Assembly (NCBI RefSeq): GCF_013409985.1
Contig: NZ_JACCBY010000008.1
Span: 1 to 64,000, forward strand
Direction of reading: 5' to 3'
Length of the DNA: 64,000 nucleotides
Source of the DNA: Sphingomonas melonis
GTDB taxonomy: Bacteria; Pseudomonadota; Alphaproteobacteria; Sphingomonadales; Sphingomonadaceae
Under the pieces are notes generated by a model that saw only the letters and a list, made by a program, of their open reading frames with translations, did no database searches and was not told the DNA's origin. This document shows, in pieces, positions 53,446 through 61,447 of this stretch. The first letter of the stretch is position 1. Each line of letters opens with the position of its first letter. A program made the translations under genes and the position numbers.

Positions 53446-54084
53446 ATGATCACCGCGCCCCTTCCGATCGGCCGTCTCCCGGCCCTCCGCTCCACCGGCG
53501 CCATCGGGCGCTGGCTTGCCGGCCTCGCCGTCGCGCTGTCCGCGTCGCTCGCCACCCCGGCGAGCGCCAGCCGGCCCGACCTGTACATCGCGCTCGCCCA
53601 GCCGATCACCCCGCCGCGCGGCTTTGCGGTGATGTGCGAGACGCGGCCCGACCTGTGCACCAACGCACCCTGGGCGGGCGAGACGCAGATCACGGACGAC
53701 CTGCGCCTGCTCGACCAGGTCAACCGCACCGTCAACCATCACGTCCGCCAGCAGAGCGACCTGCGCGCCTATGGCCGCGCCGAACTGTGGACGCCTTCGG
53801 GCCGTGGCCGCCGCGCGGTCGGCGATTGCGAGGATATCGCGCTCGAAAAGCGGCTGGAGCTGATCAGGGCCGGCTTCCCGCCCGACAATCTGTTCCTCGC
53901 GGTCGGCTATGCGCGGCGCATCGGCCTGCACGTCGTGCTCGTCGCGCGCACCGGCTCGGGCGACCTGGTGCTCGACAGCCGCGCCGAGGGCATCCGGATG
54001 TGGCGCGACGTTCCCTATAGCTGGATCGGCGTCCAGTCCGGGCAGGACCCGGCGCGCTGGTTCGGTATCCAGCGCAGCTCCTGA
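53446..54084 (+). CDS. Transglutaminase-like cysteine peptidase (BTLCP family)
   Basis: A 212-residue exported protein. The signal peptide ends near TPASA. The catalytic triad of the bacterial transglutaminase-like cysteine peptidases is visible: Cys128 in GDCEDIALEK, His162 in IGLHVVLV and Asp177 in LVLDSR. In some proteobacteria (LapG) such proteases release surface adhesins under c-di-GMP control. The giant autotransporter at 176 is therefore a speculative target, but no LapD-like partner is seen. It is divergent from wza with a shared 230-base promoter region. Confidence 0.9.
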   Translation: MITAPLPIGRLPALRSTGAIGRWLAGLAVALSASLATPASASRPDLYIALAQPITPPRGFAVMCETRPDLCTNAPWAGETQITDDLRLLDQVNRTVNHHVRQQSDLRAYGRAELWTPSGRGRRAVGDCEDIALEKRLELIRAGFPPDNLFLAVGYARRIGLHVVLVARTGSGDLVLDSRAEGIRMWRDVPYSWIGVQSGQDPARWFGIQRSS

Positions 54085-54155
54085 CGGAACCAAGCCGGGC
54101 TTTGGCGATTAACCCCCTTCGGCTTTCAAGCCGTTCGATAACAGGGGTACAATCG

Positions 54156-54425
54156 ATGAAGAAGATGGTGGTTCTCGCCATGGCGGCCGGTCTGGCCAGC
54201 CTGTCCGCGTGCAATTCCAGCCCGCGCGAACAGACCGCGGACAATATCGAAGCGAACAGCGAAGCGGTCGCCGACAATCTGGAAGACGCCGCGGACAACG
54301 TCAGCAACGACGCGGCCGAAGCCAGCCTCGAGAACAAGGCGGACGCCGTCCGCGCGACCGGCCAGAACCAGGCCGACGACATGCGCACCAACGACCCCGA
54401 CACCAACCTGTCGAACGGTATCTGA
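54156..54425 (+). CDS. Small acidic lipoprotein
   Basis: An 89-residue protein with lipoprotein signal MKKMVVLAMAAGLASLSAC (lipobox LSAC). The mature part is acidic and rich in Asn, Ala and Asp with a heptad-like pattern (NIEANSEAVADNLEDAADN), so it may form a helix or coiled coil reminiscent of small envelope lipoproteins. AGGGG lies eight bases before the ATG. It has its own terminator. The function is unknown. Confidence 0.8.
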   Translation: MKKMVVLAMAAGLASLSACNSSPREQTADNIEANSEAVADNLEDAADNVSNDAAEASLENKADAVRATGQNQADDMRTNDPDTNLSNGI

Positions 54426-54481
54426 CGGCCGGCGAAGTTCCGGGTCAGGCCGGGCTGGTCCCAAGCCCAGCCCGTACTGGG

Positions 54482-54510
54482 GGGCGTCCGGCAAGCCGGG
54501 CGCCCTTTTT
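54482..54510 (+). terminator. Terminator after the acidic lipoprotein gene
   Basis: GGGCGTCCGGC and GCCGGGCGCCC pair around a two-base AA apex, with one wobble or mismatch, followed directly by TTTTT. Placement and T-run are those of an intrinsic terminator. Confidence 0.85.
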
Positions 54511-54548
54511 GCGTCGGACGGCTTTGCGTCGGGACAGATTTGCGTCGG
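54508..54548 (+). repeat. Three direct copies of TTTGCGTCGG
   Basis: Identical 10-mers begin at 54508, 54523 and 54539, spaced 15-16 bases, immediately after the terminator hairpin. The role is unknown; the spacing is about one and a half helical turns. Confidence 0.6.
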
Positions 54549-54611
54549 CACAGCGCCGCACGCGACCGACCCCGCCCGCCGTACATGACGGACGGGGTGG
54601 TGCGTCACAGC

Positions 54612-54890
54612 TTAGTTGCTGTCGGAATCGTCGTCTTCCTTGTCGCTGATCAGCACCCCGGCGGCAATGGCGATGCCGGCGACGATGATCGCGGCCGAGA
54701 TCGGGCCGATGCCGGCACCGGCGAGCTTGCTCGACTTGCCTGCGGGCGCGCCGGCACGATGGGCGGACGACAGCGACAGCGCACTCGCCGCATTAGTCGG
54801 CGCGACGGTGGTCGGGGCGGCATTGGCCGCCGCGATCGGGCTGGCGACGAGGGCGAGGGTCGAAGCGCCCAGAATGACGGATTTAAGCAA
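54612..54890 (-). CDS. Small exported protein with one membrane helix and acidic tail
   Basis: A 92-residue protein. A signal peptide (LKSVILGASTLALVASPIAA, cleaved near ANA) is followed by a Ser/Ala-rich segment, a second hydrophobic helix (GIGPISAAIIVAGIAIAAGV) and the acidic tail SDKEDDDSDSN. The start is the TTG at 54890, with GGGAG seven bases upstream; longer in-frame versions look non-coding. I associate small proteins of this design with sphingomonad genomes, but the function is not known. Confidence 0.7.
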   Translation of the reverse strand: MLKSVILGASTLALVASPIAAANAAPTTVAPTNAASALSLSSAHRAGAPAGKSSKLAGAGIGPISAAIIVAGIAIAAGVLISDKEDDDSDSN

Positions 54891-55075
54891 GGAGATACTC
54901 CCGGTTGCGAGTGGTCGGCGAAGGTCGCCGCTGGCCGAACGCGTCGCGACGCCGGCATCTACCAGGCATAGCTCGATTTTTTTGCGGTGCGGCGGAACCG
55001 CAACGGTCCGCACCGCAACCGATATTTAACTCCGCCATGGCTAAGAGCTTGAGAACAATCTCGAGTTGGATCGTC

Positions 55076-56923
55076 ATGCTGAACTTCCGAATGACTCTTG
55101 CGGCGTGCGGCGTGCTGCTGCTCGGTGGATGCGGAGGCGGCGGAGGCGCCGCCAGCGACACCGCGGCCGGCTCGTCCGGCGTGGTGGTCGTGGCCGCACC
55201 GACGCCCGTCGCGACCCCGGCTCCGACACCGACACCGACGCCGACACCCGTGGCGACCACGCCCAATACGATGATCCTCGGCACGGCCACCGCCTTCGGC
55301 CAGCAGACCTGGGACTTCTCGATCCTGCAGACCGCCAAGTCGATCGGCTCGGCAGCGGTGCGCGACGGCGTCGCCTGGACCGAGATCGAGAAGTCGCCCG
55401 GCGTCTATCAGTTCACCTCCCCCAAGGTGAGCTGGATCAACAACGTCATCGACGGCGGCTTCCCCGTCACCTTGCTGTTCGACAATACCAATCCGCTCTA
55501 CGACGGCGGCCAGACGCCCTATACCGACGCCGGCCGTGCCGCTTATGCCAAGCTGATCGTCGCCACGCTCGACCATTTCCCGCGCGTCAAGTCGATCGAG
55601 GTCGCCAACGAATACAATGCGTTCAACTTCGTCAGCGGCCCGGTGCTCAACGACGGCTATCCGGCGCGCCAGAAATATTATTTCGAGACGCTGAAGGCGG
55701 TCTACACCGCGGTCAAGGCGACGCATCCCGACGTCAAGGTGCTGGGCGGCGCGGCGCTCGCCATCCCGGTCGGCTATTTCAAGCCGCTGTTCGCGCTCGG
55801 CGGTCTCAACTATATGGATGGCATCGTCGTCCATCCCTATACGACCGATCCCGAACAGCTCGACAAGCAGCTGACCGTGCTGAAATCGGCGATGGGCGCC
55901 AACGCCCGGCCGATCCACGTCACCGAATTCGCCAAGGAGGTCGACAGCGTCGTCGACACCGCCGACTATCTGGTCAAGAGCGTCGCGGTGATGGCCAGCG
56001 CGGGCGTCGCCGAGGCCGATTGGTATGCGCTGCGCCAGCAGGGCGGCCCCAACAACATCTGGTACAAGAACGTCGCGCTTGCCTCCTTTTCGGGCGCGGT
56101 GCTGCCGCCGGGGCAGGGCTATAAGGTCATGGCGACGCAGGTGCTCGCCAGGGGCGCCGGGCGGCGGATCGCCACCGATCCCTTCGTCTATGCCTATCAG
56201 TTCGGCCAGAATGCGATGGTCGTCTGGGGCGACCCGCGCAGCCTGACGGTCAAGGGCAATGCGAAATTCTACAATTCGCAAGGGGTCGAGATCGCCCAGC
56301 CGGCGACGATCGACGCCAAGTCGCCGACGATCATCGTCAGCGATGCGCCGCTGGTCTATGGCGACACCGTCGTGCTCGGGTCGAGCCAGCTCGTCGCCGA
56401 CAGCTACGACCAGTTCGACTTCACCAATGCGCTCGACGGGTCGAGCAGGTTCGAAGGGCCGTGGACCTATTTCGCCTATGGCGTGCGGTCGCAGGCCTAT
56501 ACCCAGGCCTATACGCAGGGCGGGGGCGAGGTCGCGAGCTCGGACTGGATGCCCTATATCGGCATCGACTGGCTGCGCCCGTTCAACATCAACGCCAACA
56601 CGCTGAGCCCGGTCGACTATAACACCGGCGGGTCGCCCGATGCCTATAAGGCGATCCTGCGCTACACCTCCCCCTATGACGGCAAGTTCGACATCAGCGG
56701 GGTGTGGGACGTCAACGCCAAGTCCGCGGATGGCATCGACGTCCAGGTCGTGGTCAATTCGCAGACCGTGCTGACGACGATCTTCAACGGCCATTACGAC
56801 ATGAGCCTCAAGGGGATCAGTCTCAAACAGGGCGACGTGATCACCTTCGTCGTCGGGCCGAACAAGAATGCCGCCGGCACCGACACGACCAATTACCGGA
56901 TCAAGATGTACCGCGCCGCCTGA
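55076..56923 (+). CDS. Glycoside hydrolase, clan GH-A fold, lipoprotein
   Basis: A 615-residue protein with lipoprotein signal MLNFRMTLAACGVLLLGGC (lipobox LGGC), a Gly-rich start and a PTPTPTPT linker. The (beta/alpha)8 catalytic domain has the acid/base in EVANEYN (E179) and the probable nucleophile in HVTEFAKE (E284), as in GH39/GH5-like enzymes. The C-terminal 200 residues look like a beta-sandwich carbohydrate-binding or accessory domain. The start at 55076 gives a compact lipoprotein signal; an ATG at 55037 is in frame, and neither has a strong ribosome binding site. Located beside the EPS export genes, it may process the polymer on the outer membrane. Confidence 0.8.
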   Translation: MLNFRMTLAACGVLLLGGCGGGGGAASDTAAGSSGVVVVAAPTPVATPAPTPTPTPTPVATTPNTMILGTATAFGQQTWDFSILQTAKSIGSAAVRDGVAWTEIEKSPGVYQFTSPKVSWINNVIDGGFPVTLLFDNTNPLYDGGQTPYTDAGRAAYAKLIVATLDHFPRVKSIEVANEYNAFNFVSGPVLNDGYPARQKYYFETLKAVYTAVKATHPDVKVLGGAALAIPVGYFKPLFALGGLNYMDGIVVHPYTTDPEQLDKQLTVLKSAMGANARPIHVTEFAKEVDSVVDTADYLVKSVAVMASAGVAEADWYALRQQGGPNNIWYKNVALASFSGAVLPPGQGYKVMATQVLARGAGRRIATDPFVYAYQFGQNAMVVWGDPRSLTVKGNAKFYNSQGVEIAQPATIDAKSPTIIVSDAPLVYGDTVVLGSSQLVADSYDQFDFTNALDGSSRFEGPWTYFAYGVRSQAYTQAYTQGGGEVASSDWMPYIGIDWLRPFNINANTLSPVDYNTGGSPDAYKAILRYTSPYDGKFDISGVWDVNAKSADGIDVQVVVNSQTVLTTIFNGHYDMSLKGISLKQGDVITFVVGPNKNAAGTDTTNYRIKMYRAA

Positions 56924-56950
56924 TCGCGGCGATCGATCCAGCGTCCCAGG

Positions 56951-56984
56951 GAACGGGTCGCCGGCACCCGCCGGCGGCCCGTTC
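56951..56984. terminator. 15-bp hairpin after the GH-A hydrolase gene
   Basis: Positions 56951-56965 (GAACGGGTCGCCGGC) pair with 56970-56984 around ACCC, with one G-T wobble. It lies 27 bases after the hydrolase stop and just beyond the stop of the minus-strand gene stub at 56990, so it may have ended both transcripts. There is no T-run. Confidence 0.6.
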
Positions 56985-56989
56985 GTCCG

Positions 56990-57049
56990 TCACCAGGCGA
57001 CGCGCAGCGACAACGCGCCGTTGATGGCCTCGCCGACGTTGGTCTGAGT
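56990..57049 (-). pseudogene. Possible 3' stub of an outer-membrane beta-barrel gene
   Basis: On the minus strand this encodes QTNVGEAINGALSLRVAW followed by a stop. Alternating residues and a terminal aromatic are what the last strand of an outer-membrane barrel looks like. No start or upstream coding continuation is evident, so it could be the remainder of a deleted gene. The match is short and could be chance. Confidence 0.3.
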
Positions 57050-57128
57050 CCGGCGTGACGCTTGGCCTGCCCGACCCGGACGGCTTTCCGATCAGCGGCA
57101 GGTCCGGATGAACGCCGCCCCTATAGGA

Positions 57129-57938
57129 TCAGAGCGCGGGTAAAGCCGCCGGCGCATCCGTGGCCGAGGCGAGCACCCGATCGACCTCGTCGGCGGCAGC
57201 GTCGCGGTCGTCACCATCCTGCTCGCTGCGGCGCCGCACGCTCGCCTTCAGGTCGCGGGCGAGCATCCGTGCGTCGCGGGCGAAGGCGGCGTCGGGATCC
57301 TCGCCGACGGTGACCGCGACGCTGGTCACGTTGCTCACCTTGGTGACGGCGCTGCTCAGGTCGGCGGCCTCGGCCTCGTGCTGCGCGATGGCGGCCTGGG
57401 CTGCGGCGGCCTGCTGCACGTCGCCGCGCGGCGCGGCAGCGACCGCAGCCGCCACGACCAAAACCGCGGGATCGGTCGGGTTGACCGTCTTCGGCGGGTT
57501 GGTGTCCTTGATCGGATCGATGTTGATCGCACCGAGATCGAACGGCGTCCCGCCGACGCTGATGAACTCCTGAACCGAGGCGGCCAGTTCGCGCGCGATC
57601 TGCGTCACCGCCTGGATGTGCCGGCCGGGCTCGCCGGCATGGAGCACCTCGACCAGATGCAGCTGCGCCTTGAGATCCTGCAGCTTCTGGGCGGCATGCG
57701 CGCGGGCGGCGTCGGCATCGCGCTTCGCCGCGCGCAGCGTCTCGAGCGTCTCGGCCGCATCCGACACCTTGTGCGGGCTGGGCGGATGCGGCTGCTGCGG
57801 ATCGATGGTGTTGGGGTCGGCAATCCCGAGGTCGGGCGCGTCGTCGCTCGCCGGCACGGGTGAGACCGGCGCAACCGGCATGATGCCGAGTTGCTGCGGA
57901 TCGGCGAAAACCGCCGAGGAGGCGCTGCCTATTTTCAT
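57129..57938 (-). CDS. Hypothetical Ala-rich helical protein
   Basis: A 269-residue protein with no recognised family. There is no signal peptide. The N-terminal 55 residues are Pro/Asp-rich. Residues about 58-125 are helical and probably coiled coil (ETLETLRAAKRDADAARAHA). The middle has a hydrophobic Ala/Val stretch (VLVVAAAVAAAPRGDVQQA), and the C-terminal part is charged and helical (RDARMLARDLKASVRRRSE). Codon use is like the neighbours and the GGACG before the ATG is a modest ribosome binding site. No neighbour hints at its role. Confidence 0.65.
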   Translation of the reverse strand: MKIGSASSAVFADPQQLGIMPVAPVSPVPASDDAPDLGIADPNTIDPQQPHPPSPHKVSDAAETLETLRAAKRDADAARAHAAQKLQDLKAQLHLVEVLHAGEPGRHIQAVTQIARELAASVQEFISVGGTPFDLGAINIDPIKDTNPPKTVNPTDPAVLVVAAAVAAAPRGDVQQAAAAQAAIAQHEAEAADLSSAVTKVSNVTSVAVTVGEDPDAAFARDARMLARDLKASVRRRSEQDGDDRDAAADEVDRVLASATDAPAALPAL

Positions 57939-58053
57939 ACGTCCATCATAGGACGCCCGGCCGATCCGCGGAAACGCCGGCGGAAATAAAGCCGCGCCTG
58001 TCGCACCTCGCGACGCCGCGGCACAGCCGGCAAGGCCGCACCGCGAACGACAC

Positions 58054-58170
58054 TCAGAATACGGTGGCGATGATCCCGGCCCAGAGCGCGGCCGCGATCG
58101 GCAGCGCGATCAGGATGCCATGAGCGCCGAACGGGTGACGTTCGGCTTCGGGATAATTGAAAATACGCAT
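58054..58170 (-). CDS. Small membrane protein (38 aa)
   Basis: A 38-residue frame with a charged N-terminus (MRIFNYPEAERHPFGAHG) and one hydrophobic helix (ILIALPIAAALWAGIIATVF). GAGAGG lies six bases before the ATG, a good ribosome binding site. The balanced charge and helix design argue for a real gene. It is upstream of the 57129 gene on the same strand. An inverted repeat ACGTACC/GGTACGT (58207-58242) lies in its promoter region. The function is unknown. Confidence 0.65.
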   Translation of the reverse strand: MRIFNYPEAERHPFGAHGILIALPIAAALWAGIIATVF

Positions 58171-58597
58171 CAGAACCTCTCCCAGCGTTTTCGCTATGAA
58201 AGGTTAACGTACCAATTTGGGAAAGGGGTTCAAGGGGTACGTGAATCTTTTGTTGTTTTGGCATGGGTGACGCGCACCGCATTGCAGCGACCACATCTCG
58301 AAATCGTCGTCCCGACCCTCGCCGTGGCGGGCTTGTGCCGCCAGCGGTGGATGCCGTGCCGGCAGAGAAATCTCAGCACGCAAACGCCTCACCTTGCTTG
58401 GGCCATGCTTATCGAAACGCACGGAATTCCGCCACGCATTGCGGATGCCTCACGTCTCGAAACGGGGCGATCCGGCGCGTGCGTCTAGGTCGCTGCAACG
58501 CCGGCAATGGGGCCGGGCCCGCACCCCGGCGGTCAACCGTACCGCGATGCCAGTTTTCGGCCGAACTACCTTTAAAAACCGGCTTTCCTGTTATCGG
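58171..58597. other. Non-coding 0.43 kb with a promoter dyad
   Basis: No supported gene. ACGTACC at 58207-58213 and GGTACGT at 58236-58242 form an inverted repeat across 22 bases, upstream of the 38-residue gene on the minus strand. The stretch near 58150-58260 is AT-richer. The later part may be decayed sequence of the autotransporter whose stub follows, but no clear passenger or barrel text remains. Confidence 0.4.
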
Positions 58598-58672
58598 TAC
58601 GGCCAGCAGCCCGTCGATGACGGCGCAGACCACCGCGAGAGCATCTCGACGGGCGTGCGGCTGCGGTTCTGA
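58598..58672 (+). pseudogene. 3' stub of a second autotransporter gene
   Basis: Translation gives YGQQPVDDGADHRESISTGV ending RLRF and a stop. It parallels the end of the intact autotransporter at 176-7261 (GRDDHQESMTTGVRLRF): same spacing, same GVRLRF end. A strong terminator follows, as it does after the intact gene. No upstream barrel sequence continues the frame, so the gene body is lost. Confidence 0.65.
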
Positions 58673-58678
58673 TCGAAT

Positions 58679-58710
58679 GCCCGGTCCTGGGGAAAACCCC
58701 GGGACCGGGC
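58679..58710 (+). terminator. Strong hairpin after the autotransporter stub
   Basis: GCCCGGTCCTGGGG (58679-58692) pairs with CCCCGGGACCGGGC (58697-58710) around AAAA, with a single wobble. It starts six bases after the stub's stop codon. There is no long T-run. Confidence 0.7.
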
Positions 58711-58856
58711 GGACGCCATGGCAGACACACGGCGGATGCCGGTCCTTTGGGCCGGCATCCGTTTCGTTTCGCCTCGGCTGAGCCGTGTCACTGCATCATT
58801 CTGCTTGTTTGTTCGTAGCTTACCATCCGCATGCTGCGACTGCGAAGGAATCTCCC

Positions 58857-59036
58857 GTGTCTGACCCGTCCACGCCGATCGATTACGACCATCTGGCTCA
58901 GGCCGAGCTCGACCTGGCCGCCCGCGCGCCGAGCCGCGACCGCCGACGCGCGCACCTCGACCAGGCCGCGATCTTCGCGACGCTCGGCGAGCGGCAACGC
59001 GCCGACCGGGCGCGCGCCGAACAACCGGTCGCCTGA
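58857..59036 (+). CDS. Small hypothetical helical protein (59 aa)
   Basis: A 59-residue protein with no signal peptide. Residues 14-55 are Ala/Arg/Asp-rich and probably form two helices (DYDHLAQAELDLAARA, then DQAAIFATLGERQRADRAR). The start is the GTG at 58857 with AAGGA seven bases upstream; the in-frame upstream ATG-like start at 58785 gives unrelated sequence. I associate similar short charged proteins with sphingomonad genomes; the function is unknown. Confidence 0.6.
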   Translation: MSDPSTPIDYDHLAQAELDLAARAPSRDRRRAHLDQAAIFATLGERQRADRARAEQPVA

Positions 59037-59067
59037 GTTGCAACGCAGCCCAACCATGCTCTGAAAG

Positions 59068-59379
59068 ATGCCCGCGGTGAGCACCATTCCCCAACGGATC
59101 CATGCGCTTGGCACCACGTTCAAGGGCCGGATGGACGATTGGCGCGTCGAGTCCGCGTTGAAGCACGTGCAGCGCGACGAGATCGCCCATGCGCTGACCT
59201 GCCTGTGCAACCATATCTGCGAGCAGAACGTCACGATGTCCTACCATGAACTGCACGAGATTTTCAGCGTCTGCTCAAGCAGCCAATCCTATCTCAACTC
59301 CACCGTGGTGAACACGCTCATCGAACTGACCCGATGCCGGCGCGTGCCGGCAGGCGTCTGCGGCACGTCGTCCGCATAG
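59068..59379 (+). CDS. Hypothetical small protein with Cys-rich helical core
   Basis: A 103-residue protein of unknown function. The central part (DEIAHALTCLCNHICEQNV, then SYHELHEIFSVCSSS) is helical with four Cys, and the composition is less GC-biased than the flanks. AAAG directly precedes the ATG at 59068; a GTG at 59077 is possible. The frame has natural-looking hydrophobic periodicity, which supports coding, but no family is recognised. It lies 31 bases after the 58857 gene and may be co-transcribed. Confidence 0.55.
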   Translation: MPAVSTIPQRIHALGTTFKGRMDDWRVESALKHVQRDEIAHALTCLCNHICEQNVTMSYHELHEIFSVCSSSQSYLNSTVVNTLIELTRCRRVPAGVCGTSSA

Positions 59380-59539
59380 ATCCGCGTCCCGGATCGGCGG
59401 ACGCTGCGCCCGTCTTACATTTTGTTGCGCGCCCGCCCGTGCCGCAACCCACGGCGCGCATCGCGATTATAAGGGCCATGGTCCCGCATGATCCGCATCA
59501 CCGGCCGGGACGGGCCGGGATGCCGCAAGGAGAGACACG

Positions 59540-59989
59540 ATGGCTTCTGTTCTGATCGCCGGGCTGGCGCTCGGTGCCGCCGGTGCCGCGCTCGGCATGA
59601 CGGTGGATCACCAGACGCAGCTCGAACACCATAGCGGCCGCGTCGCGGTCAGCTATCGCGGCGACGTTGCGATCCACCACAAGCAGGTCGGCGCCGCAGT
59701 AGGCGGCGGCCGCGCCTCGACGCTGCGCTGCGACTGGGCGGCGACGATGACGGTCGCGCGCCACGCGGTCGGCACCAGCGGCACCAGCATGACCCGCCGC
59801 CTCGACAGCACACCCGCGATCGCCGGCACCCGGCCGGGCTGGTGCAGCACCAACCGCGACGCGATCCGCGAGGAGGTCGCCAGCCGCGCCGGCGACATGA
59901 AGCGCCATCTGGTGACGCTGGCGCAGGAGGATCACGCCGCGTTGCGCGCCGAGCTCGACCGGCTGCACGGCCCGGAACGCACCGGATGA
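59540..59989 (+). CDS. Hypothetical exported or membrane-anchored protein
   Basis: A 149-residue protein. Residues 2-20 (ASVLIAGLALGAAGAALGM) are a signal peptide or membrane anchor. The following domain has alternating strands (RVAVSYRGDVAIHHKQVG, STLRCDWAATMTVAR) with two Cys that could form a disulfide, then a helical C-terminus (RHLVTLAQEDHAALRAELDR). AAGGAGAG lies before the ATG, an excellent ribosome binding site. Its stop overlaps the start of the TorF-like porin gene by four bases, so the two are coupled and probably work together in the envelope. Confidence 0.75.
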   Translation: MASVLIAGLALGAAGAALGMTVDHQTQLEHHSGRVAVSYRGDVAIHHKQVGAAVGGGRASTLRCDWAATMTVARHAVGTSGTSMTRRLDSTPAIAGTRPGWCSTNRDAIREEVASRAGDMKRHLVTLAQEDHAALRAELDRLHGPERTG

Positions 59990-60735
59990 TCCAGCGCTAT
60001 GGCGTGATGCTCGGCCTCGTCGCGGCGGGGTGCGCCACGCCCGCCGCGGCGCAGGACGTGCCCGCGGCCGGCGTGACCGCGACCGCGGAGGTGAGCAGCG
60101 ACGAGGTGCGCCGCGGGCTGAGCTGGAGCGGCGGCCGTGCCGCGCTCGCCGGCGAGGTGCGCGGGTCGCTTGGCGCGATCGACGGCACGGCGCGCGCAGT
60201 GACGCTGCGCGACAGCCCGCGGCACGCCGGCGCCGAGGCGGTCGTCGACCTGACCGCGGGTACCGGCTGGGACGTCGGCGCAGTGCGGCTCAACGCCAGC
60301 GCGACCGGGCATCTGTTCGCCGGCGCGCGCGGGCGGATGGACTATGTCGAGCTCGGCGCGACCGCAGGCTATGGCTATGGCCCGATCTACGCGACGCTCG
60401 GCGTCATGCTCGCCCCGTCGCAGGACGCGATCGGCGGCAGCAACGTCCATCTGCGCGCCGACGCCAATGCCGGCATCCCCGGTACGCCGTTCACCGTGCT
60501 CGCGGGGCTCGGCCATTCGTCCGGCAGCGTCAGCGACCCGCTGCGCGCCGAGCGGCTGCGCCCGGGCGGCAGCTATAGCGACTGGCGGCTCGGCGTGGAG
60601 CATCGCCGCGACCGGCTGACCGTCGGCCTCGACTATCTCGGCACCGATGTGACGCGGGCGGAGGCGTTCGGGCCGTTCGCCGATGCGCGCCATGCCGGCG
60701 ACCGGTTCGTCGGCCGCGTGCAACTGTCCTTCTGA
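59986..60735 (+). CDS. TorF-family putative outer-membrane porin
   Basis: A 249-residue outer-membrane beta-barrel. Its signal peptide (MIQRYGVMLGLVAAGCATPA, ending near AAAQ) is followed by the opening typical of the TorF/conserved-porin family (GVTATAEVSSDEVRRGLSWS). About ten to twelve amphipathic strands follow, ending GRVQLSF with the terminal Phe needed for barrel assembly. The ATG overlaps the previous stop (ATGA). The solute is unknown. It is the last gene of the short rightward group and converges on the response-regulator gene. Confidence 0.8.
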   Translation: MIQRYGVMLGLVAAGCATPAAAQDVPAAGVTATAEVSSDEVRRGLSWSGGRAALAGEVRGSLGAIDGTARAVTLRDSPRHAGAEAVVDLTAGTGWDVGAVRLNASATGHLFAGARGRMDYVELGATAGYGYGPIYATLGVMLAPSQDAIGGSNVHLRADANAGIPGTPFTVLAGLGHSSGSVSDPLRAERLRPGGSYSDWRLGVEHRRDRLTVGLDYLGTDVTRAEAFGPFADARHAGDRFVGRVQLSF

Positions 60736-60765
60736 GACGGGCGGGCGGGCGCCCGCCGGCCATGA

Positions 60766-61140
60766 TCAATGGGCGAGCGACGGCGCCGGCGCGATGGCGA
60801 TGAGCTGCCGGATCGAATCGCGCAGCCGGTCGTGCGACACCGGCTTCTGGATCACCGCGCTGCCGGCCGGGCAATCGCTGCACCCTTCGGGATGGCCGGT
60901 GACGTAGAGCACGGGGATATCGCCGCCCGCACCGGTGATCGCCCCGACCGCGGCGACACCGGTGCCTTGGCGCAGTTCGACATCGGCGACGATCAGCGTC
61001 GGCGCGCACCGCGTCGCCGCGCGCTCCGCCTCGGCCTGGGTTTCCGCCACCTCGACGGTGCGCGCGCCGGCGAGGATCGCGGCATCGCACACGAACTGGC
61101 CGAACAGATAGGAATCCTCGATGATCAAGACGTGCGGCAT
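60766..61140 (-). CDS. Single-domain response regulator
   Basis: A 124-residue receiver-only protein. The acidic pair is IIEDS at residues 6-10, the phospho-acceptor is D53 in IVADVEL, Thr is in LYVTGHPEG and Lys in VIQKPVS, so all five receiver positions are present. There is no output domain, so it acts by protein contact or as a phosphate sink. GGGA lies eight bases before the ATG. The hybrid histidine kinase at 63430-64000 and the EAL protein at 61448 are candidate partners on the same strand. Confidence 0.9.
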   Translation of the reverse strand: MPHVLIIEDSYLFGQFVCDAAILAGARTVEVAETQAEAERAATRCAPTLIVADVELRQGTGVAAVGAITGAGGDIPVLYVTGHPEGCSDCPAGSAVIQKPVSHDRLRDSIRQLIAIAPAPSLAH

Positions 61141-61248
61141 ATCGGTATTCCCGCTATCTACTTGAGATTACACGTCAAAGACAAACCGTTCCGATGTCGG
61201 ATGGTTGCCGCGCGGCGCCCGAAATCGATCGGCATCCTCCTCTTATTC

Positions 61249-61353
61249 GTCACCCCGGACTCGTTCCGGGGTCCACCGGGCCGCAAGGGGACGGTGTCCC
61301 ATCGAGCCTTTCTCCCCGCCGCAGGGTGGACCCCGGAACACGTCCGGGGTGAC
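61249..61353. repeat. 105-bp element with 29-bp inverted ends
   Basis: The ends, starting GTCACCCCGGAC and ending GTCCGGGGTGAC, are inverted copies over 29 bases with two mismatches; the full arms also contain TTCCGGGGTCCACC. The whole unit can fold into one long hairpin. It lies between the response regulator and the EAL-protein gene and looks like a dispersed intergenic repeat of the REP/MITE kind. No transposase is encoded. Confidence 0.8.
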
Positions 61354-61447
61354 GGGATGAGAAGGCGGCGGACCCAGACGGCCGTCCATATGGGATAGCC
61401 CTGCGCTGGCGGGGGCGTTTCCTTCCGACGCTCGGATGTCGATCCGC

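Noticed and set aside
53446..54084. A full LapG/LapD adhesin-release system with the autotransporter as target
   Set aside because: The peptidase triad is present, but no LapD-like inner-membrane receptor is encoded in the window and the autotransporter is not a LapA-type type I secreted adhesin, so only a speculative link can be stated.
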